Below are positions 1 to 8,864 of a DNA stretch of 64,000 nt, one piece after another. The stretch covers positions 82,138 through 146,137 of the forward strand of contig JALHQC010000005.1 of NCBI GenBank assembly GCA_022842165.1. The letters run 5' to 3'. This DNA is from a bacterium. Its GTDB lineage: Bacteria; Pseudomonadota; Alphaproteobacteria; Rhizobiales; Aestuariivirgaceae. The notes beneath the pieces were generated by a model that worked only from the letters and a program-made list of their open reading frames with translations, was not told where the DNA came from and did no database searches. Positions within the stretch are counted from its first letter, which is position 1, and each line of letters starts with the position of its first letter. The position numbers and the translations under genes were made by a program.

Positions 1-90
1 GCCATTACAGGGATTGTGGCCGTCGGATTGGTCCGGCAATTTTATCAGAGGAGCTCCCGCGCCGACCGCTTCCTCACCGGGATCCTGTAG
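1..90 (+). CDS. C-terminal end of an integral membrane protein (partial)
   Basis: An open frame runs in from the left edge and stops at TAG 88-90. It encodes about 29 residues: a hydrophobic stretch (AITGIVAVGLV) and then a basic tail (RQFYQRSSRADRFLTGIL). This is the usual look of the last membrane helix and cytoplasmic tail of a permease. Too little is present to name the family. The gene reads towards the DUF411 gene at 232, so it may belong to the same metal-related block, but that is inference. Confidence 0.4.
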   Translation, partial: AITGIVAVGLVRQFYQRSSRADRFLTGIL

Positions 91-231
91 AGGAGGCGGT
101 GAGCAATCGCACAGACGGGCAGTCGACTCTGTCGCAGGAGATCGCCTTTCTGAATGGCAACACAAATTGATTTGCACTACTGCTGGTGGTCGATAGACTC
201 GTTTGCGCCATTGATATTCGAGGAAGCGTCC
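91..231 (+). other. Short intergenic stretch with a doubtful mini-ORF
   Basis: A strong Shine-Dalgarno-like AGGAGG at 91-96 lies 2 bases before a GTG (99) that opens a 23-codon frame ending at 168-170. The spacing is too short for efficient initiation and the peptide is unrecognised. It may be the 5' remnant of a broken gene. The second half holds only the ribosome-binding site (GAGGAAG, about 220-226) of the next gene. Confidence 0.25.
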
Positions 232-714
232 ATGACAGAGACAAAATTCGCCCAGCCCATTCTTTCGCGCCGTAGCCTCGTATTGGCAGGCGGGGCACTG
301 CTGTTCTTGTCAGGACGCATGAGCCTTTCCGCTGCAGCGGCGCTTCCAGCTGTTGAAGCCTTTCGCAACCCTGGCTGTGGCTGCTGTGAAATCTGGGCCG
401 CACATATGCGGCGGGCCGGATTCTCCGTCACCATGTTGGATGATCCTGAACTAGCGTCGCGCCGCACAGGACTGGGTGTGCCGGAGGAAATTTCCGGATG
501 CCACACGGCTGTCGTTGGAGATTACGTGATCGAGGGCCACGTGCCGCCGGAGGATATCCTCTCCTTCCTCGCAGCGAAGCCGGATGCGCGCGGCCTAGCT
601 GTGCCGGGCATGCCGATGGGCTCGCCGGGGATGGAGATGGGTGGGACAGCCGACCCCTACGACGTGTTGATCTTCACGACAGATGGCGCATCGAAAGTCT
701 ATGCAAGTCACTAA
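232..714 (+). CDS. DUF411 metal-binding exported protein
   Basis: This is a 160-residue protein of the DUF411 family, small periplasmic proteins found in copper and silver resistance clusters and presumed to bind metal. ATG 232 is preferred to the upstream in-frame ATG 154 because a GAGGAAG box precedes it and it gives a clean signal segment (RRSLVLAGGALLFLSG, with a twin-Arg-like start). The hallmark RNPGCGCCE motif follows at about residue 47, and Met/Gly-rich PGMPMGSPGMEMGG lies near the C-terminus. A second family member is at 39318. The truncated permease gene downstream begins inside this gene's 3' end. The exact role in metal binding is not established. Confidence 0.8.
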   Translation: MTETKFAQPILSRRSLVLAGGALLFLSGRMSLSAAAALPAVEAFRNPGCGCCEIWAAHMRRAGFSVTMLDDPELASRRTGLGVPEEISGCHTAVVGDYVIEGHVPPEDILSFLAAKPDARGLAVPGMPMGSPGMEMGGTADPYDVLIFTTDGASKVYASH

Positions 715-1018
715 CTGCCGCGCGCCGCTCATCGTTCTTGCTGCTGCAGGCTTATTTGGGATGTCAACGCCACTGGCCAAGCTGCTCATCGGTGACATCA
801 GCTCGTGGCTGCTCGCCGGTCTGCTCTATCTCGGCTCGGGTAGCGGGTTGACGATACTATGCCTCTTGCGGAGATCTTCGGCAGGTGACTCGGGTGAAGC
901 CAGCCTGACGCGTGCTGATTTGCCGTGGTTGGCCGGAACTGTGTTGTTCGGGGGAATGCTGGGGGCTCTGATCGCTTGGTTGTTTGTTGGAGGTGATTCA
1001 AGACAACTTGAGTCATGA
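701..1018 (+). pseudogene. Truncated DMT/EamA-family permease
   Basis: The frame opens at ATG 701 (or 683), overlapping the DUF411 gene. It encodes about 105 residues typical of the first third of a drug/metabolite transporter (EamA): LAAAGLFGMSTPLAKLL, SWLLAGLLYLGSGSGL, then WLAGTVLFGGMLGALIAWLF. Family members have about 10 helices and 280-300 residues, and this one stops after about three helices at 1016-1018. The junction is followed directly by the convergent MFS gene. I infer a recombination breakpoint near 985-1018 that removed the rest. Confidence 0.6.
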
Positions 1019-1035
1019 ACAATGGGTTGGCGCAA

Positions 1036-2343
1036 TCAAGATGCGCGCGGCCAACGGCGATGTAGATCGTCGATCACATATACGTGGACATGGTGTGGGC
1101 CACGCTCAGCCAAATGTGGATGGTCTGGGGTCAAATCCGGATGGTCGTGAGGCAGGTCAATTGCATCCTGTACAGGCCACAGCCGCAGGACGGCAACCAG
1201 CCCAAGCCCCCCGATCCCTGCCAGAACCAAAGCTGCGACACTCAGCCCAGCGCCCGCACCGATCCAGCCCGCCAGCGGATATGTCACCAGCCAGCAGGCA
1301 TGGGAGAGGGCAAACTGGGCGGCAAAGACCGCGGCACGGTCAGCCTCACGGGCTGAACGGTTGATGATCCGTCCGATCGGAGTCTGCGTCAGGGAAAATC
1401 CAAAGCCGATTGCGGCCCAAAGCGCGATGAGCGAAGTTAAATCGCCCACAAGCGGCACAACTGCTACGCCCGCCACCATCAGCGCGGCGCCGCCAATCAT
1501 CACGGGGCGGTCTTCCAGCCGTTCAAGCACGCGCGGGAGCAGGAATGCCGCCAGCATCGACCCCGCGCCGAAACCTGCGAATGCCAGTGCAACAGATTCT
1601 TCACCCAGACCCAATCTCGCTTGCACCAGCACTACTGTATTCACATAGACCATTGCGCCAGCCGCCGCGACCGCGGCCTCCATCACCATCAGCGCGCGCA
1701 GGCGGGGTGTGGCAATGTAGATGTGGATGCCCTTGGTCACATCGGCCCAGAAATGGCTGGCTTCTCCCCGTGCCCGATCTGGAAGACGCGCGGTGACAAC
1801 GAGCAGGGCCGAGGCCACGAACCCTACGACTGTGCCCGCGAATAGCACCGGAAAGCTGACCACCGTCAAAAGCAGGGCAGCGATCATGGGCGAGGCGAGC
1901 TGTTCCAGGTCTTCGGCCAGACGGAGCAGAGACAGGGCGTTGGTATATTCATCTTCATTTTTCAGAACGTCTGGGATTACTGCCTGAAACGCAGGGGTAA
2001 ACCCGGCAGAAGCCGCCTGCAGCAAGAAGATCAGCACATAGACCTGCCAGACCTGATCAACGAAAGGCAGGCAGGCGATCACGCCTGCACGGATCAGATC
2101 CAGTGCGACGAGGAAGGCCCGGCGCGGCAGGCGCTCGGCCACGGCGGCCGCCAGCGGAGCAAGCGTGACATAGGCCACCATTTTGATTGCCAGAGCCATT
2201 CCAAGCACAGCGCCGGCATTATCTCCCGCCAACTGCCAGGCAAGGAGCCCCAGTGCGACCGTCGCAAGGCCCGTCCCGACCAGTGCCACGATCTGCGCGG
2301 CGAAAAGGTGGCGGAAGGTCGGGTTCTTCAGGGTTGCAAGCAT
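1036..2343 (-). CDS. MFS exporter (NreB/EntS-like) with His-rich tail
   Basis: This 435-residue major facilitator has about 12 predicted helices. The N-terminal FRHLFAAQIVALVGTGLATVALG and the loop RLPRRAFLVALDLIRAG resemble the EntS/NreB-type drug or nickel exporter branch. The C-terminus carries a His/Asp-rich tail (HDHPDLTPDHPHLAE, then HHVHVYVID), which often marks metal-handling permeases such as NreB. ATG 2343 is chosen over TTG 2346. The gene converges on the truncated DMT gene. Nickel or copper export is a reasonable guess from the tail and the neighbourhood, but the substrate cannot be read from the sequence. Confidence 0.7.
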   Translation of the reverse strand: MLATLKNPTFRHLFAAQIVALVGTGLATVALGLLAWQLAGDNAGAVLGMALAIKMVAYVTLAPLAAAVAERLPRRAFLVALDLIRAGVIACLPFVDQVWQVYVLIFLLQAASAGFTPAFQAVIPDVLKNEDEYTNALSLLRLAEDLEQLASPMIAALLLTVVSFPVLFAGTVVGFVASALLVVTARLPDRARGEASHFWADVTKGIHIYIATPRLRALMVMEAAVAAAGAMVYVNTVVLVQARLGLGEESVALAFAGFGAGSMLAAFLLPRVLERLEDRPVMIGGAALMVAGVAVVPLVGDLTSLIALWAAIGFGFSLTQTPIGRIINRSAREADRAAVFAAQFALSHACWLVTYPLAGWIGAGAGLSVAALVLAGIGGLGLVAVLRLWPVQDAIDLPHDHPDLTPDHPHLAERGPHHVHVYVIDDLHRRWPRAS

Positions 2344-2444
2344 CAAGGTTGCCTTCAGCAGTGATGGCCCGCCCGCTCCCTACGCGAAAACGGTGGCATA
2401 GTAACGACTGATGTTGACCTTATTGCATCTCAGGGTCCACCTGA

Positions 2445-3008
2445 TCAGAACTCCATGTCGCCAAAATCGGAACTGTCGCCTGCGCCTGCATCATCGACTT
2501 GAGGCTCCTCGGCAGCCGCTTCCGCCGCTTGAGCTTCGCTTCCGCCGCCGAACATGCCGCCAAGCGCATTGCCGAGCAGCACGCCGCCTGCAACGCCTAA
2601 GGCAGTCTGGGCGGCACCTGCAAGGAAGCCTCCGCCGCCACGCTGTGCCTGGGCGGCTGCCGGGATCGGCTGCAGCACCGTGGATCCGCCTGGACGCCCG
2701 ATTTGCGGCACGGAGCTGGATCGGGCAGGGGGACGATTGTCACCAAACAGCCCACCGAAAAATCCGCCGGACGGGCGCGGGCTCTCGGACGTCTCTAATT
2801 CGAGCTCTTCGATGCGTGCCTGGGCCGCTTCCAGCGCCTGCTGCTGTACAACAATGGTCTGCGCCATGTAGTAGGGCGCGCCCGGCTGGCGTGCGATGCG
2901 CTCGCGGATGAAGGCTTCGGATTCGGCATCCCGCGGCGCTGACTGTTTTTCCACCTCGGCGAGTTTCCCGAAGAGGCCTTCAATGGCCTGCTGGTCGTTC
3001 TTGTCCAT
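2445..3008 (-). CDS. DUF2076 domain protein
   Basis: This 187-residue protein matches DUF2076. The N-terminal region (residues 1-70: DKNDQQAIEGLFGKLAEVE, ERIARQPGAPYYMAQTIVVQ) ends in a helical segment, QQALEAAQARIEELE. A Gly/Pro-rich linker follows, then a Gly/Ala-rich hydrophobic segment (FLAGAAQTALGVAGGVLLGNALGGMFGG) and an acidic tail ending DFGDMEF. Proteins of this family are common in alphaproteobacteria and have been described as periplasmic ligand-binding sensors, but the function is unproven. ATG 3008 is the only good start. The gene seems to stand alone between the MFS gene and the methyltransferase. Confidence 0.75.
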   Translation of the reverse strand: MDKNDQQAIEGLFGKLAEVEKQSAPRDAESEAFIRERIARQPGAPYYMAQTIVVQQQALEAAQARIEELELETSESPRPSGGFFGGLFGDNRPPARSSSVPQIGRPGGSTVLQPIPAAAQAQRGGGGFLAGAAQTALGVAGGVLLGNALGGMFGGGSEAQAAEAAAEEPQVDDAGAGDSSDFGDMEF

Positions 3009-3047
3009 GATCCGATCCTACTTGTTGTCTGTTGACGCCGCTGCTGG

Positions 3048-3122
3048 CTATTCAATCCTGCCCGTGAAGTCGCGCAGCTACCAGAACATCGTGATGAAAT
3101 TCAGGTAGAGCGAAAAGGATCC
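3048..3122 (-). pseudogene. Degenerate C-terminal remnant of a membrane protein
   Basis: On the minus strand the frame GSFSLYLNFITMFW is followed by an in-frame TAG (3078-3080), then LRDFTGRIE and a second stop (3048-3050). The segment resembles the extreme C-terminus of Bax-inhibitor-1/YccA-type membrane proteins, which end in a Ser/Leu-Tyr-Leu-Asn/Asp-Phe helix. This is a weak, eye-based match. If correct, the rest of the gene has been lost and replaced by the methyltransferase gene. Confidence 0.25.
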
Positions 3123-3134
3123 CACACAGATCTT

Positions 3135-4022
3135 TTATTCCGGATTACTGGTTGATGCTCTCTGCATATGACTGGCCTGCGTGTCCTTCTTTCTACGATA
3201 GACGCAGTAGTGAATTGTTCGGACTGCATCCCAGAAAAGCGGCATCGGTTGTGTGGGGCATTGCTCAAACAAATCTGTTTCGGCCAGCAGCGGTTCGAAC
3301 CATGTCAATGTGGCGGCGTTCGAACTTCCATAGATGACATAGCAATCATCTGCGCAGGACGAGAGGTGAGTTGCAAGATTTTGGATCACCTGGCCCATAA
3401 CTTCGGGCCCAAACGGATTGTACAGGTAAACAACGAGCGGTCCGCGTGGATAGTCGAATAGCGAAGCATCCCGATGAACAACCGATGCGCCGCCAGGAAA
3501 ATCCCGATTGATGGTGACCAGGTTTCTCTGGGCAATTTCCACCAATTCGAGGGCAAATTCGACGCCTATCGCGCGGTAAAAGCCATAACCGCGGGACAAG
3601 AGCAAGGTACGGCCCTTGCCGCAACCAATGTCTACAAAAGTGTAATCTGAGAGTGGCCCGGGGAGATTCTTCAACATCCAGTCGAAGGACTTCGAGGACG
3701 TCGAAACGGCCTCAGTGCCATGGCTGGCATTTGGGCTTTCAATTGTCAGATATTCCAGCTGCAGTGATCCCGCAGTATCAACGCCCAGCGCTCGATCAAA
3801 GCGCTTGGAGGCATTCGCCGCGATAGAATGACGGATGTTCCGGCCGATAAAACTGATGCTGGCTTTCAGTCCCTGCTTTCGCACCCGGTTCACGATCTCC
3901 AGAACGCCGTGTTCCCTCAGAAGCAACAGAGCCCGCTTGAGACGAGAAGCGGAATGATCTTTGAAGCCTTCCTGATCAAGTATTGAACTGACGCCTCGGT
4001 CTTTCGCCTTTTCCAGTTCCAA
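3135..4022 (-). CDS. Class I SAM-dependent methyltransferase-like protein
   Basis: This is a 295-residue protein with a Rossmann-type methyltransferase core. Motif I is TFVDIGCGKGRTLLLS; the strand-end acid is in AIGVEFALELVEIAQRN; motif IV-like is VVYLYNPFGPEV. The N-terminal 90 residues are helical (KDHSASRLKRALLLLREHG). The start chosen is TTG 4022 because GGGGAGGA lies about 9 bases upstream; the ATG at 4127 would add 35 residues with poor coding character. The substrate is unknown. A truncated homologue of the N-terminal helix region sits at 31240, so this family was present at least twice in the region. Confidence 0.65.
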   Translation of the reverse strand: MELEKAKDRGVSSILDQEGFKDHSASRLKRALLLLREHGVLEIVNRVRKQGLKASISFIGRNIRHSIAANASKRFDRALGVDTAGSLQLEYLTIESPNASHGTEAVSTSSKSFDWMLKNLPGPLSDYTFVDIGCGKGRTLLLSRGYGFYRAIGVEFALELVEIAQRNLVTINRDFPGGASVVHRDASLFDYPRGPLVVYLYNPFGPEVMGQVIQNLATHLSSCADDCYVIYGSSNAATLTWFEPLLAETDLFEQCPTQPMPLFWDAVRTIHYCVYRRKKDTQASHMQRASTSNPE

Positions 4023-4154
4023 AATCGGTGTCCTCCCCTCTGTTGCGACCGTTGATGATTGGTGACGCTCACTCGGACAATGCAGCGACTGCTGTCGAAC
4101 AGATTGGCACGGGGTGAGGCGTTGCATTGGTTCAACTGGGCTAAACCCTGCGGA

Positions 4155-4182
4155 CTGCCTGCTGGTGTGTCCCAGCAGGCAG
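4155..4182 (-). terminator. Strong hairpin downstream of the HupE block
   Basis: This is a perfect 11-base-pair stem, CTGCCTGCTGG with CCAGCAGGCAG, around a 6-base loop. It lies 20 bases past the stop of the gene at 4203-4853 on the minus strand. No clear U-run follows, so it may stabilise the mRNA end or act with Rho rather than as a classical intrinsic terminator. Confidence 0.55.
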
Positions 4183-4202
4183 CATCGAAGGTCTGGTTAC
4201 AC

Positions 4203-4853
4203 TTACATCATGCGCTTGATGTCGGTGTAGGCGCCTTCCGTCTTGAGCGTGAGGGTTACATCCGCCTTACCGCGGTTGCGCCAGAACCAGCCATGATTGC
4301 CATCAAAACCGGCTGTGAGCGTGCCCTCGGCACCGGGCACGGCGCGGCCTTTCTCGTAACTGATTTCATTGCCGCCGCCGTCGCCATGGAGATCGAAGTT
4401 GACGACACCGCCTTCGACGGCCCACGTGAAGTTCACCTGGGCGCCCTTTACCATGGTGAGCTTCACTTCCGTGCCTTCGCCCGGTTTCAGCGTGATGGAC
4501 ATGGTGTCCGAACGGGTTGCCGGAGCCTCCTGCGCATGGGCCGAGCTGATGAACAGGCCGGAAAAGATCTGGCCGAGCAGGCTGGACTGCTGATCAGGTG
4601 CGGGTGTAGCGGGCTGCGGTTGCTCGTCCATCAGCCGGTCGCGCTCCGCTTCTTCCGCGAGCTGCTGCTTGATTTCACCCATTTCGGCAAGCCCGAACGC
4701 CTTGCCGAGCCCCGTAGGATCGATGTTGTATTCGGCGGGGAGAACGACCGTCACCAGAATGGCGGCGGCCGAGACGATGGCGATGCCGGTGGAGCGCAGC
4801 AGCTGCTTCGTGGTCGGCAGTTCGGCGCGGGTGGGGATGTCGGAGTTATACAT
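4203..4853 (-). CDS. Membrane-anchored periplasmic protein, HupE partner
   Basis: This 216-residue protein has an N-terminal signal anchor (LLRSTGIAIVSAAAILVTVVL) and a charged helical segment (EIKQQLAEEAERDRLMDEQ). A second short hydrophobic stretch (SLLGQIFSGLFISSAHAQ) follows, then a beta-rich domain with conserved-looking aromatic and Gly residues (VNFDLHGDGGG, NHGWFWRNRG). Proteins of this layout are encoded next to HupE/UreJ permeases and annotated as transmembrane anchor proteins; their role is unknown. It lies 25 bases downstream of the hupE-like gene in the same operon. The beta domain could bind a ligand or assist the permease in the periplasm, but this is inference. Confidence 0.65.
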   Translation of the reverse strand: MYNSDIPTRAELPTTKQLLRSTGIAIVSAAAILVTVVLPAEYNIDPTGLGKAFGLAEMGEIKQQLAEEAERDRLMDEQPQPATPAPDQQSSLLGQIFSGLFISSAHAQEAPATRSDTMSITLKPGEGTEVKLTMVKGAQVNFTWAVEGGVVNFDLHGDGGGNEISYEKGRAVPGAEGTLTAGFDGNHGWFWRNRGKADVTLTLKTEGAYTDIKRMM

Positions 4854-4878
4854 TTGTGTGTTCCTTCGCGATTGGGAG

Positions 4879-5604
4879 TTAGGAGATGACGTAGCCGGTG
4901 AGGTGATAGCCGATGAGCACGAAGCCTGCGGACATCATCACCGTGTTGGCGGTGTAGGCATGCCGCCAGAAGCTGTCGCTCCGGCGCCAGTAGCCCATGA
5001 TGATGAGGATCGCCGCGAGTGCCAAAAGCTGACCCACTTCCACGCCCACGTTGAAAGCGAGGAGGTTTGGCACGAGGCCATCGGGGGCGATGTTGTACTC
5101 CAGGATCTTCGACGACAGGCCGAAGCCGTGGCAGAGACCGAAAATCAGCGTCGCCGCCTTGGTGTTGGGCTGGAAGCCGAACCAGCGCTGGTAGGCGCCC
5201 ATGTTGTCCAGCGCCTTGTAGACCACCGAAAGCCCGATGATGGCATCGATGATGAAGCTGTTGATGCCGATGTTGAAATAGACACCGAGCAGCATCGTAG
5301 TGGAATGCCCGATGGCGAAGAGGGTGACGTAGAGCCCGATGTGCTTCAGCTTGTAGAGAAAGAAGATGACGCCGAACAGGAACAGGATGTGGTCATATCC
5401 TGTGACCATGTGCTTGGCGCCGAGATAGACGAAGGGCAGGATGTTGATGCCTGATATTTCCTGAATGTATCCCTTGTCACCCTCAGCTACGGCATGTGCC
5501 ATTGCACTGAGTGACAGGACGGGCAGGATTAAGAGCAGCGCTAGCGCATGCTTCGTGACTGCAGCCCCAAATGGAGAGTGCAGCGACTTTCCGAGAGTCG
5601 TCAT
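4879..5604 (-). CDS. HupE/UreJ-family metal permease
   Basis: This 241-residue membrane protein has about 6-7 helices after an N-terminal signal-like helix. The HupE/UreJ hallmarks are visible: LGAKHMVTGYDHILFLFGV, then FAIGHSTTMLLG, IIGLSVVYKALDNMG, LIFGLCHGFGLSSKI, and FNVGVEVGQLLAL. The His and Asp residues in these helices are the presumed metal-binding sites. HupE proteins take up nickel (or cobalt) for hydrogenase or urease, but no such enzyme is in the window. It forms a minus-strand operon with the anchor protein downstream and probably the His-rich protein upstream. The NikA-like ABC transporter next door strengthens a nickel or cobalt reading. Confidence 0.8.
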   Translation of the reverse strand: MTTLGKSLHSPFGAAVTKHALALLLILPVLSLSAMAHAVAEGDKGYIQEISGINILPFVYLGAKHMVTGYDHILFLFGVIFFLYKLKHIGLYVTLFAIGHSTTMLLGVYFNIGINSFIIDAIIGLSVVYKALDNMGAYQRWFGFQPNTKAATLIFGLCHGFGLSSKILEYNIAPDGLVPNLLAFNVGVEVGQLLALAAILIIMGYWRRSDSFWRHAYTANTVMMSAGFVLIGYHLTGYVIS

Positions 5605-5658
5605 GTTTGAATCCAGTAATTGTGGAAAGCAGATGGCCGCTGATACGCGGCCGTTATG

Positions 5659-6036
5659 TCAGTCGCGGGTGTAGAGCCTTGGGGGTCTTTCCAGCGGCGG
5701 CTGATTGAAAGCCTTTGACGCTTTCAATGTTCTTCCTGATTTCACAGGAGAAAAAGATATCGTGGTGTGCTGGTGTTCTGGCAACAGATTGCCTGGAACG
5801 TGGTCGCTCGCGTCATGGCCTTTACCATGACCGTCCTTCGGCGCGTTGCCGTTGGGCATCTCGACGTCGCTCAGCTCGTCAAAATCATGGTCATGACCGT
5901 GGTCGTGGCCATGGTCCAGTGCGGTCGCACCATGTGAAACGGCGACCGCAAATCCACCAGCGACCGGCGAGGCCATCAAGGCCGCCAGCACCAGAATTAG
6001 AATGATCTGCAGTCGCTTGACCATCGCGATTCTCAT
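5659..6036 (-). CDS. Small His/Asp-rich exported protein
   Basis: A 125-residue protein has a signal peptide (RLQIILILVLAALMASPVAGG) followed by a metal-binding type segment DHGHDHGHDHDFDE, another cluster (KDGHGKGHDASDH), and LLPEHQHTTISF. No known domain was recognised. It lies 54 bases upstream of the hupE-like gene on the same strand and is likely co-transcribed. A periplasmic nickel/zinc/copper chelator or sensor feeding HupE is plausible from composition and context only. ATG 6036 is used; Met5 is an alternative. Confidence 0.55.
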   Translation of the reverse strand: MRIAMVKRLQIILILVLAALMASPVAGGFAVAVSHGATALDHGHDHGHDHDFDELSDVEMPNGNAPKDGHGKGHDASDHVPGNLLPEHQHTTISFSPVKSGRTLKASKAFNQPPLERPPRLYTRD

Positions 6037-6136
6037 GTACGACGTCGGTTAACAAAGGCTTTATGTCGAAATTGGGTCGCATGGCACGTTTCTATGCTCC
6101 GAAACATGCTGCCTCTTGCAAATGCCCCAAGCGTCA

Positions 6137-6886
6137 TCAAGCACCTGAAATCAAAGCGCGTCCGGAAGGATCGAAACGGGCGACCAGATCGAAGGCATCG
6201 CCGCGGATTGTCTGTTTGGCAATGGTGACAGTTTCAGTACCGCGCCAAGTACGCCGTTCAAGATAGAGGCAAGGTGCTCCTGAAGTGAGGCCTAACTCCT
6301 TTGCTGCTACTCCTTCGGCGGACACAGCACTGATGCGGTGCTCCGCTTCGGTCCACGGCACATGACCAAGCAGCCAGGTTCCAGGTGGTTCGGACGTGAG
6401 GTCTGCCAATTCGATTTCGGGAACCGCGTCGAGAAAAATGTGCCGCTCCTCAAGCACCAGTGGCCTTCCATCCGCCAGATGAAGGCAGCGCACAAAACGG
6501 CTCGACCCGAGATGGTGCCCTTCAGTACCGAGGTGGACACAACAGGCGGAACGCCGTTCGTCAGATAGAAGCTTATACTCGTAGCGGAGTCCACGCTGCT
6601 CAATCTCGGCTCGGATGTCGGGAATACGCAGGATGGCAGCGCGCATGCGTGGCTGAGCGACCACCGTGCCAGCGCGCCGGTTACGCGCGACAAGACCTTC
6701 AACCGCCAGAGCCGCCACGGCCTTGTTGACCGTCATGCGTGAACAGCCCCAGGTCTGCATCAATGTGGTTTCGGGTGGAATGCGGTGTCCAGGAGGCCAT
6801 TCGCCAGACAATATGTGTGCTTCGATATCGGCACGAATGCGGGCGTGCAGACTGTCTGGACGACCTAGCGGCGCCTTACCATGCAT
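6137..6886 (-). CDS. HutC-type GntR/UTRA transcriptional repressor
   Basis: This 249-residue regulator has a GntR winged helix (residues ~8-75: SLHARIRADIEAHILSGEWPPGHRIP, then CSRMTVNKAVAALAVEGL) and a UTRA ligand domain (~90-245) with GSSRFVRCLHLADGRPLVLEER and AEHRISAVSAEGVAAKELGL. The sequence is closest to HutC, the histidine-utilisation repressor that senses urocanate. The start at 6886 overlaps the stop of the upstream ABC gene in a TAATG arrangement, so it is translationally coupled to a transporter rather than to hut enzymes. A HutC-like site at 12345-12361 suggests feedback control of this operon. The effector may be histidine-related. Confidence 0.85.
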   Translation of the reverse strand: MHGKAPLGRPDSLHARIRADIEAHILSGEWPPGHRIPPETTLMQTWGCSRMTVNKAVAALAVEGLVARNRRAGTVVAQPRMRAAILRIPDIRAEIEQRGLRYEYKLLSDERRSACCVHLGTEGHHLGSSRFVRCLHLADGRPLVLEERHIFLDAVPEIELADLTSEPPGTWLLGHVPWTEAEHRISAVSAEGVAAKELGLTSGAPCLYLERRTWRGTETVTIAKQTIRGDAFDLVARFDPSGRALISGA

Positions 6887-7863
6887 TACAGCACCGGATG
6901 AGTGCCAGAGTCGGCAAGATGGCAAGCGGCTTGGCCGGTGTGCGGCACGAGACGCAATGCAGGCTCCGCTGTCCGGCACTGTACAACCGCCACCGGGCAG
7001 CGTGTCGAAAACCGGCAGCCGGTGGGTGGATTGAGCGGCGATGGTGGGTCGCCTTCCAAGAGGATTCGCGACCTTGACGCCTCGATTCGGGGATCAGGCG
7101 AAGGCACGGCGGAAAGTAGAGCCTGCGTGTAGGGATGAGCCGGATCGGCAAAGAGAGGCTTAGATACCCCTTCCTCTGCAGTCTTGCCGAGATACATCAC
7201 GGTTACCGCCGAACAGACCTCGCGTACGATTGCGAGATCGTGTGCGACAATAACAATGGTCAGTCCAAGCTGGGCTTGAAGGCGTGCGAAGAGATTGACG
7301 ATTTGTGCTCTGACCGAAACATCGAGCGCTGAGAGCGGCTCGTCGCACACCAGTATCTGCGGGTTTAGCGCAAGTGCCCGCGCGATTGAAACGCGCTGCC
7401 GCTGTCCCCCCGACAATGATCGCGGCAGCCTATCGAGGACGGTTGAGGGAATTGCGACAAGATCGAGAAGCTCGGATACCTTCTTCCGGCGTTCCGTGGC
7501 AGACCCGAGGCGGTGAATTTGCAAGGGCTCTTCCAGTGTCTGGCCGACCGTCTGGCGGCGGCTCATGGAGCCCAAGGGATCCTGGAATATGAACTGGACG
7601 GTGCGGGCGAACTCCTTGCGGTCATCCCTTTGCCAGGTGGTACGGTCGCGACCAAGAATGCGGACGCTGCCTGCTGTGGCCGTCTGGAGCCCGACGATGG
7701 CGCGGGCCAAGGTCGTCTTGCCACAACCCGATTCCCCAACGATGCCATGAAACGCGCCACGGGCAACTGTCAGGTCGATACCATCAACAGCGCGGACCAG
7801 GCCACTGGCTGTCTTGAAATGAATAGCCAAACCACTGGTTTCGATTGCAGGCGAAGTGGTCAT
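6886..7863 (-). CDS. Nickel/peptide-type ABC transporter ATPase (NikE/DppF-like)
   Basis: This 325-residue ATPase of the oligopeptide/nickel importer class energises uptake by the permease pair encoded upstream. Walker A is GESGCGKTT, the Q-loop region FIFQDPLGSMS, the signature LSGGQRQRVS, and Walker B ILVCDEPLSALDV, followed by VAHDLA. The C-terminal Oligo_HPN extension GCRFSTRCPVA carries the usual Cys pair. ATG 7863 is chosen because it overlaps the upstream stop as ATGA; the longer frame start at 7902 would run through the previous gene. It is the fifth gene of the operon and directly precedes the HutC-like regulator. Confidence 0.85.
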   Translation of the reverse strand: MTTSPAIETSGLAIHFKTASGLVRAVDGIDLTVARGAFHGIVGESGCGKTTLARAIVGLQTATAGSVRILGRDRTTWQRDDRKEFARTVQFIFQDPLGSMSRRQTVGQTLEEPLQIHRLGSATERRKKVSELLDLVAIPSTVLDRLPRSLSGGQRQRVSIARALALNPQILVCDEPLSALDVSVRAQIVNLFARLQAQLGLTIVIVAHDLAIVREVCSAVTVMYLGKTAEEGVSKPLFADPAHPYTQALLSAVPSPDPRIEASRSRILLEGDPPSPLNPPTGCRFSTRCPVAVVQCRTAEPALRLVPHTGQAACHLADSGTHPVL

Positions 7864-8864
7864 TGGTGAGCCACTCCTTGAGCATTCAACACCACCGGGC
7901 AAGCGGCACGGTGAAGCACGCTGCCATCGCCCACCGGTAAAAGCGTTGGACGACGTGCCAGGCAGGATGGCTGCGCAATGGAACAGCGCTCGGCAAAACG
8001 GCAGCCCGGTTCGACCTTGGTCTGGTTGGGTGGCAGGCCGGGAATCTCGCGTGTGCCGCTGGATATCTCAGACCGGAAGTCAGGCACAGACGCCAGAAGT
8101 CCCTTCGTATAAGGGTGAACAGGCCTCGTCAGCACATCGATGGCGCTGCCTTCTTCGGCAATTTGCCCGGCGTAGAGCACGATCACCCGATCGGCCAGCA
8201 CCGACACGGCGCCAATATCGTGGGTAATCAGCACCACGGCGATCCCGTCTTCCTTCTGGATCTGCCTGATCAGCGCGAGAATTTGTGCCTGTACTGTAGC
8301 GTCGAGCGCTGTTGTCGGTTCATCTGCAATCAGCACGCGGGGCTTTGCGGCGAGCGCCAGCGCGATCATCGCTCGCTGCAGCATGCCGCCGGATAGTTCG
8401 TGGGGGTAACGGTCGTAGCGATCTGCGGGATCAGGAATGCCGGTCCGTGCCAAAAGCGACACGGCTTCCTTGCGGGCATCCGCTGCAGATAGTCCAGCAT
8501 GGCGCCGCGCCTGTTCGGCAAGCTGCGGCCCGATCTTCAGCATTGGATTGAGAGCGCTCATCGGATCCTGGAAGATGACGCCGAACTCACCCCCGCGCAT
8601 GGCTGACAGTTCGCTCTGGCTCATGGCAACCAGATCACGGCCATCCGCACGGGCAGTGCCGCGCATGTCGATTGCAACACCTTCCGGCAACAGGCCAAGA
8701 GGACCAAGCGTCATCACCGTTTTGCCAGAACCGCTTTCGCCGACAATCGCAAGAGTTTCGCCGGGATGAATCTCGAAACTTGCCCCATCGACGGCGCGCA
8801 CCGAGACGGTGGGCGTATAGAGGTCAATGATCAGGTTCTCGACAGCATAGACGGGAGTGGTCAT
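7860..8864 (-). CDS. Nickel/peptide-type ABC transporter ATPase (NikD/DppD-like)
   Basis: This 334-residue ATPase pairs with the product of 6886-7863. Walker A is GESGSGKTV, then [13 protein letters not shown], the signature [10 protein letters not shown], Walker [14 protein letters not shown] and the H-loop LITHDIG. The C-terminal [11 protein letters not shown] region is typical of the DppD/OppD group. ATG 8864 overlaps the permease stop (ATGA); the open frame extends 75 codons upstream but inside the permease gene. The D-then-E/F order and the four-base overlaps match nik/dpp operons. Confidence 0.85.
   Translation of the reverse strand: MTTPVYAVENLIIDLYTPTVSVRAVDGASFEIHPGETLAIVGESGSGKTVMTLGPLGLLPEGVAIDMRGTARADGRDLVAMSQSELSAMRGGEFGVIFQDPMSALNPMLKIGPQLAEQARRHAGLSAADARKEAVSLLARTGIPDPADRYDRYPHELSGGMLQRAMIALALAAKPRVLIADEPTTALDATVQAQILALIRQIQKEDGIAVVLITHDIGAVSVLADRVIVLYAGQIAEEGSAIDVLTRPVHPYTKGLLASVPDFRSEISSGTREIPGLPPNQTKVEPGCRFAERCSIAQPSCLARRPTLLPVGDGSVLHRAACPVVLNAQGVAHQ

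Noticed and set aside
4059..5454. Two plus-strand frames over the HupE region
   Set aside because: They mirror the hupE and anchor-protein genes, which have signal peptides and family motifs on the minus strand.
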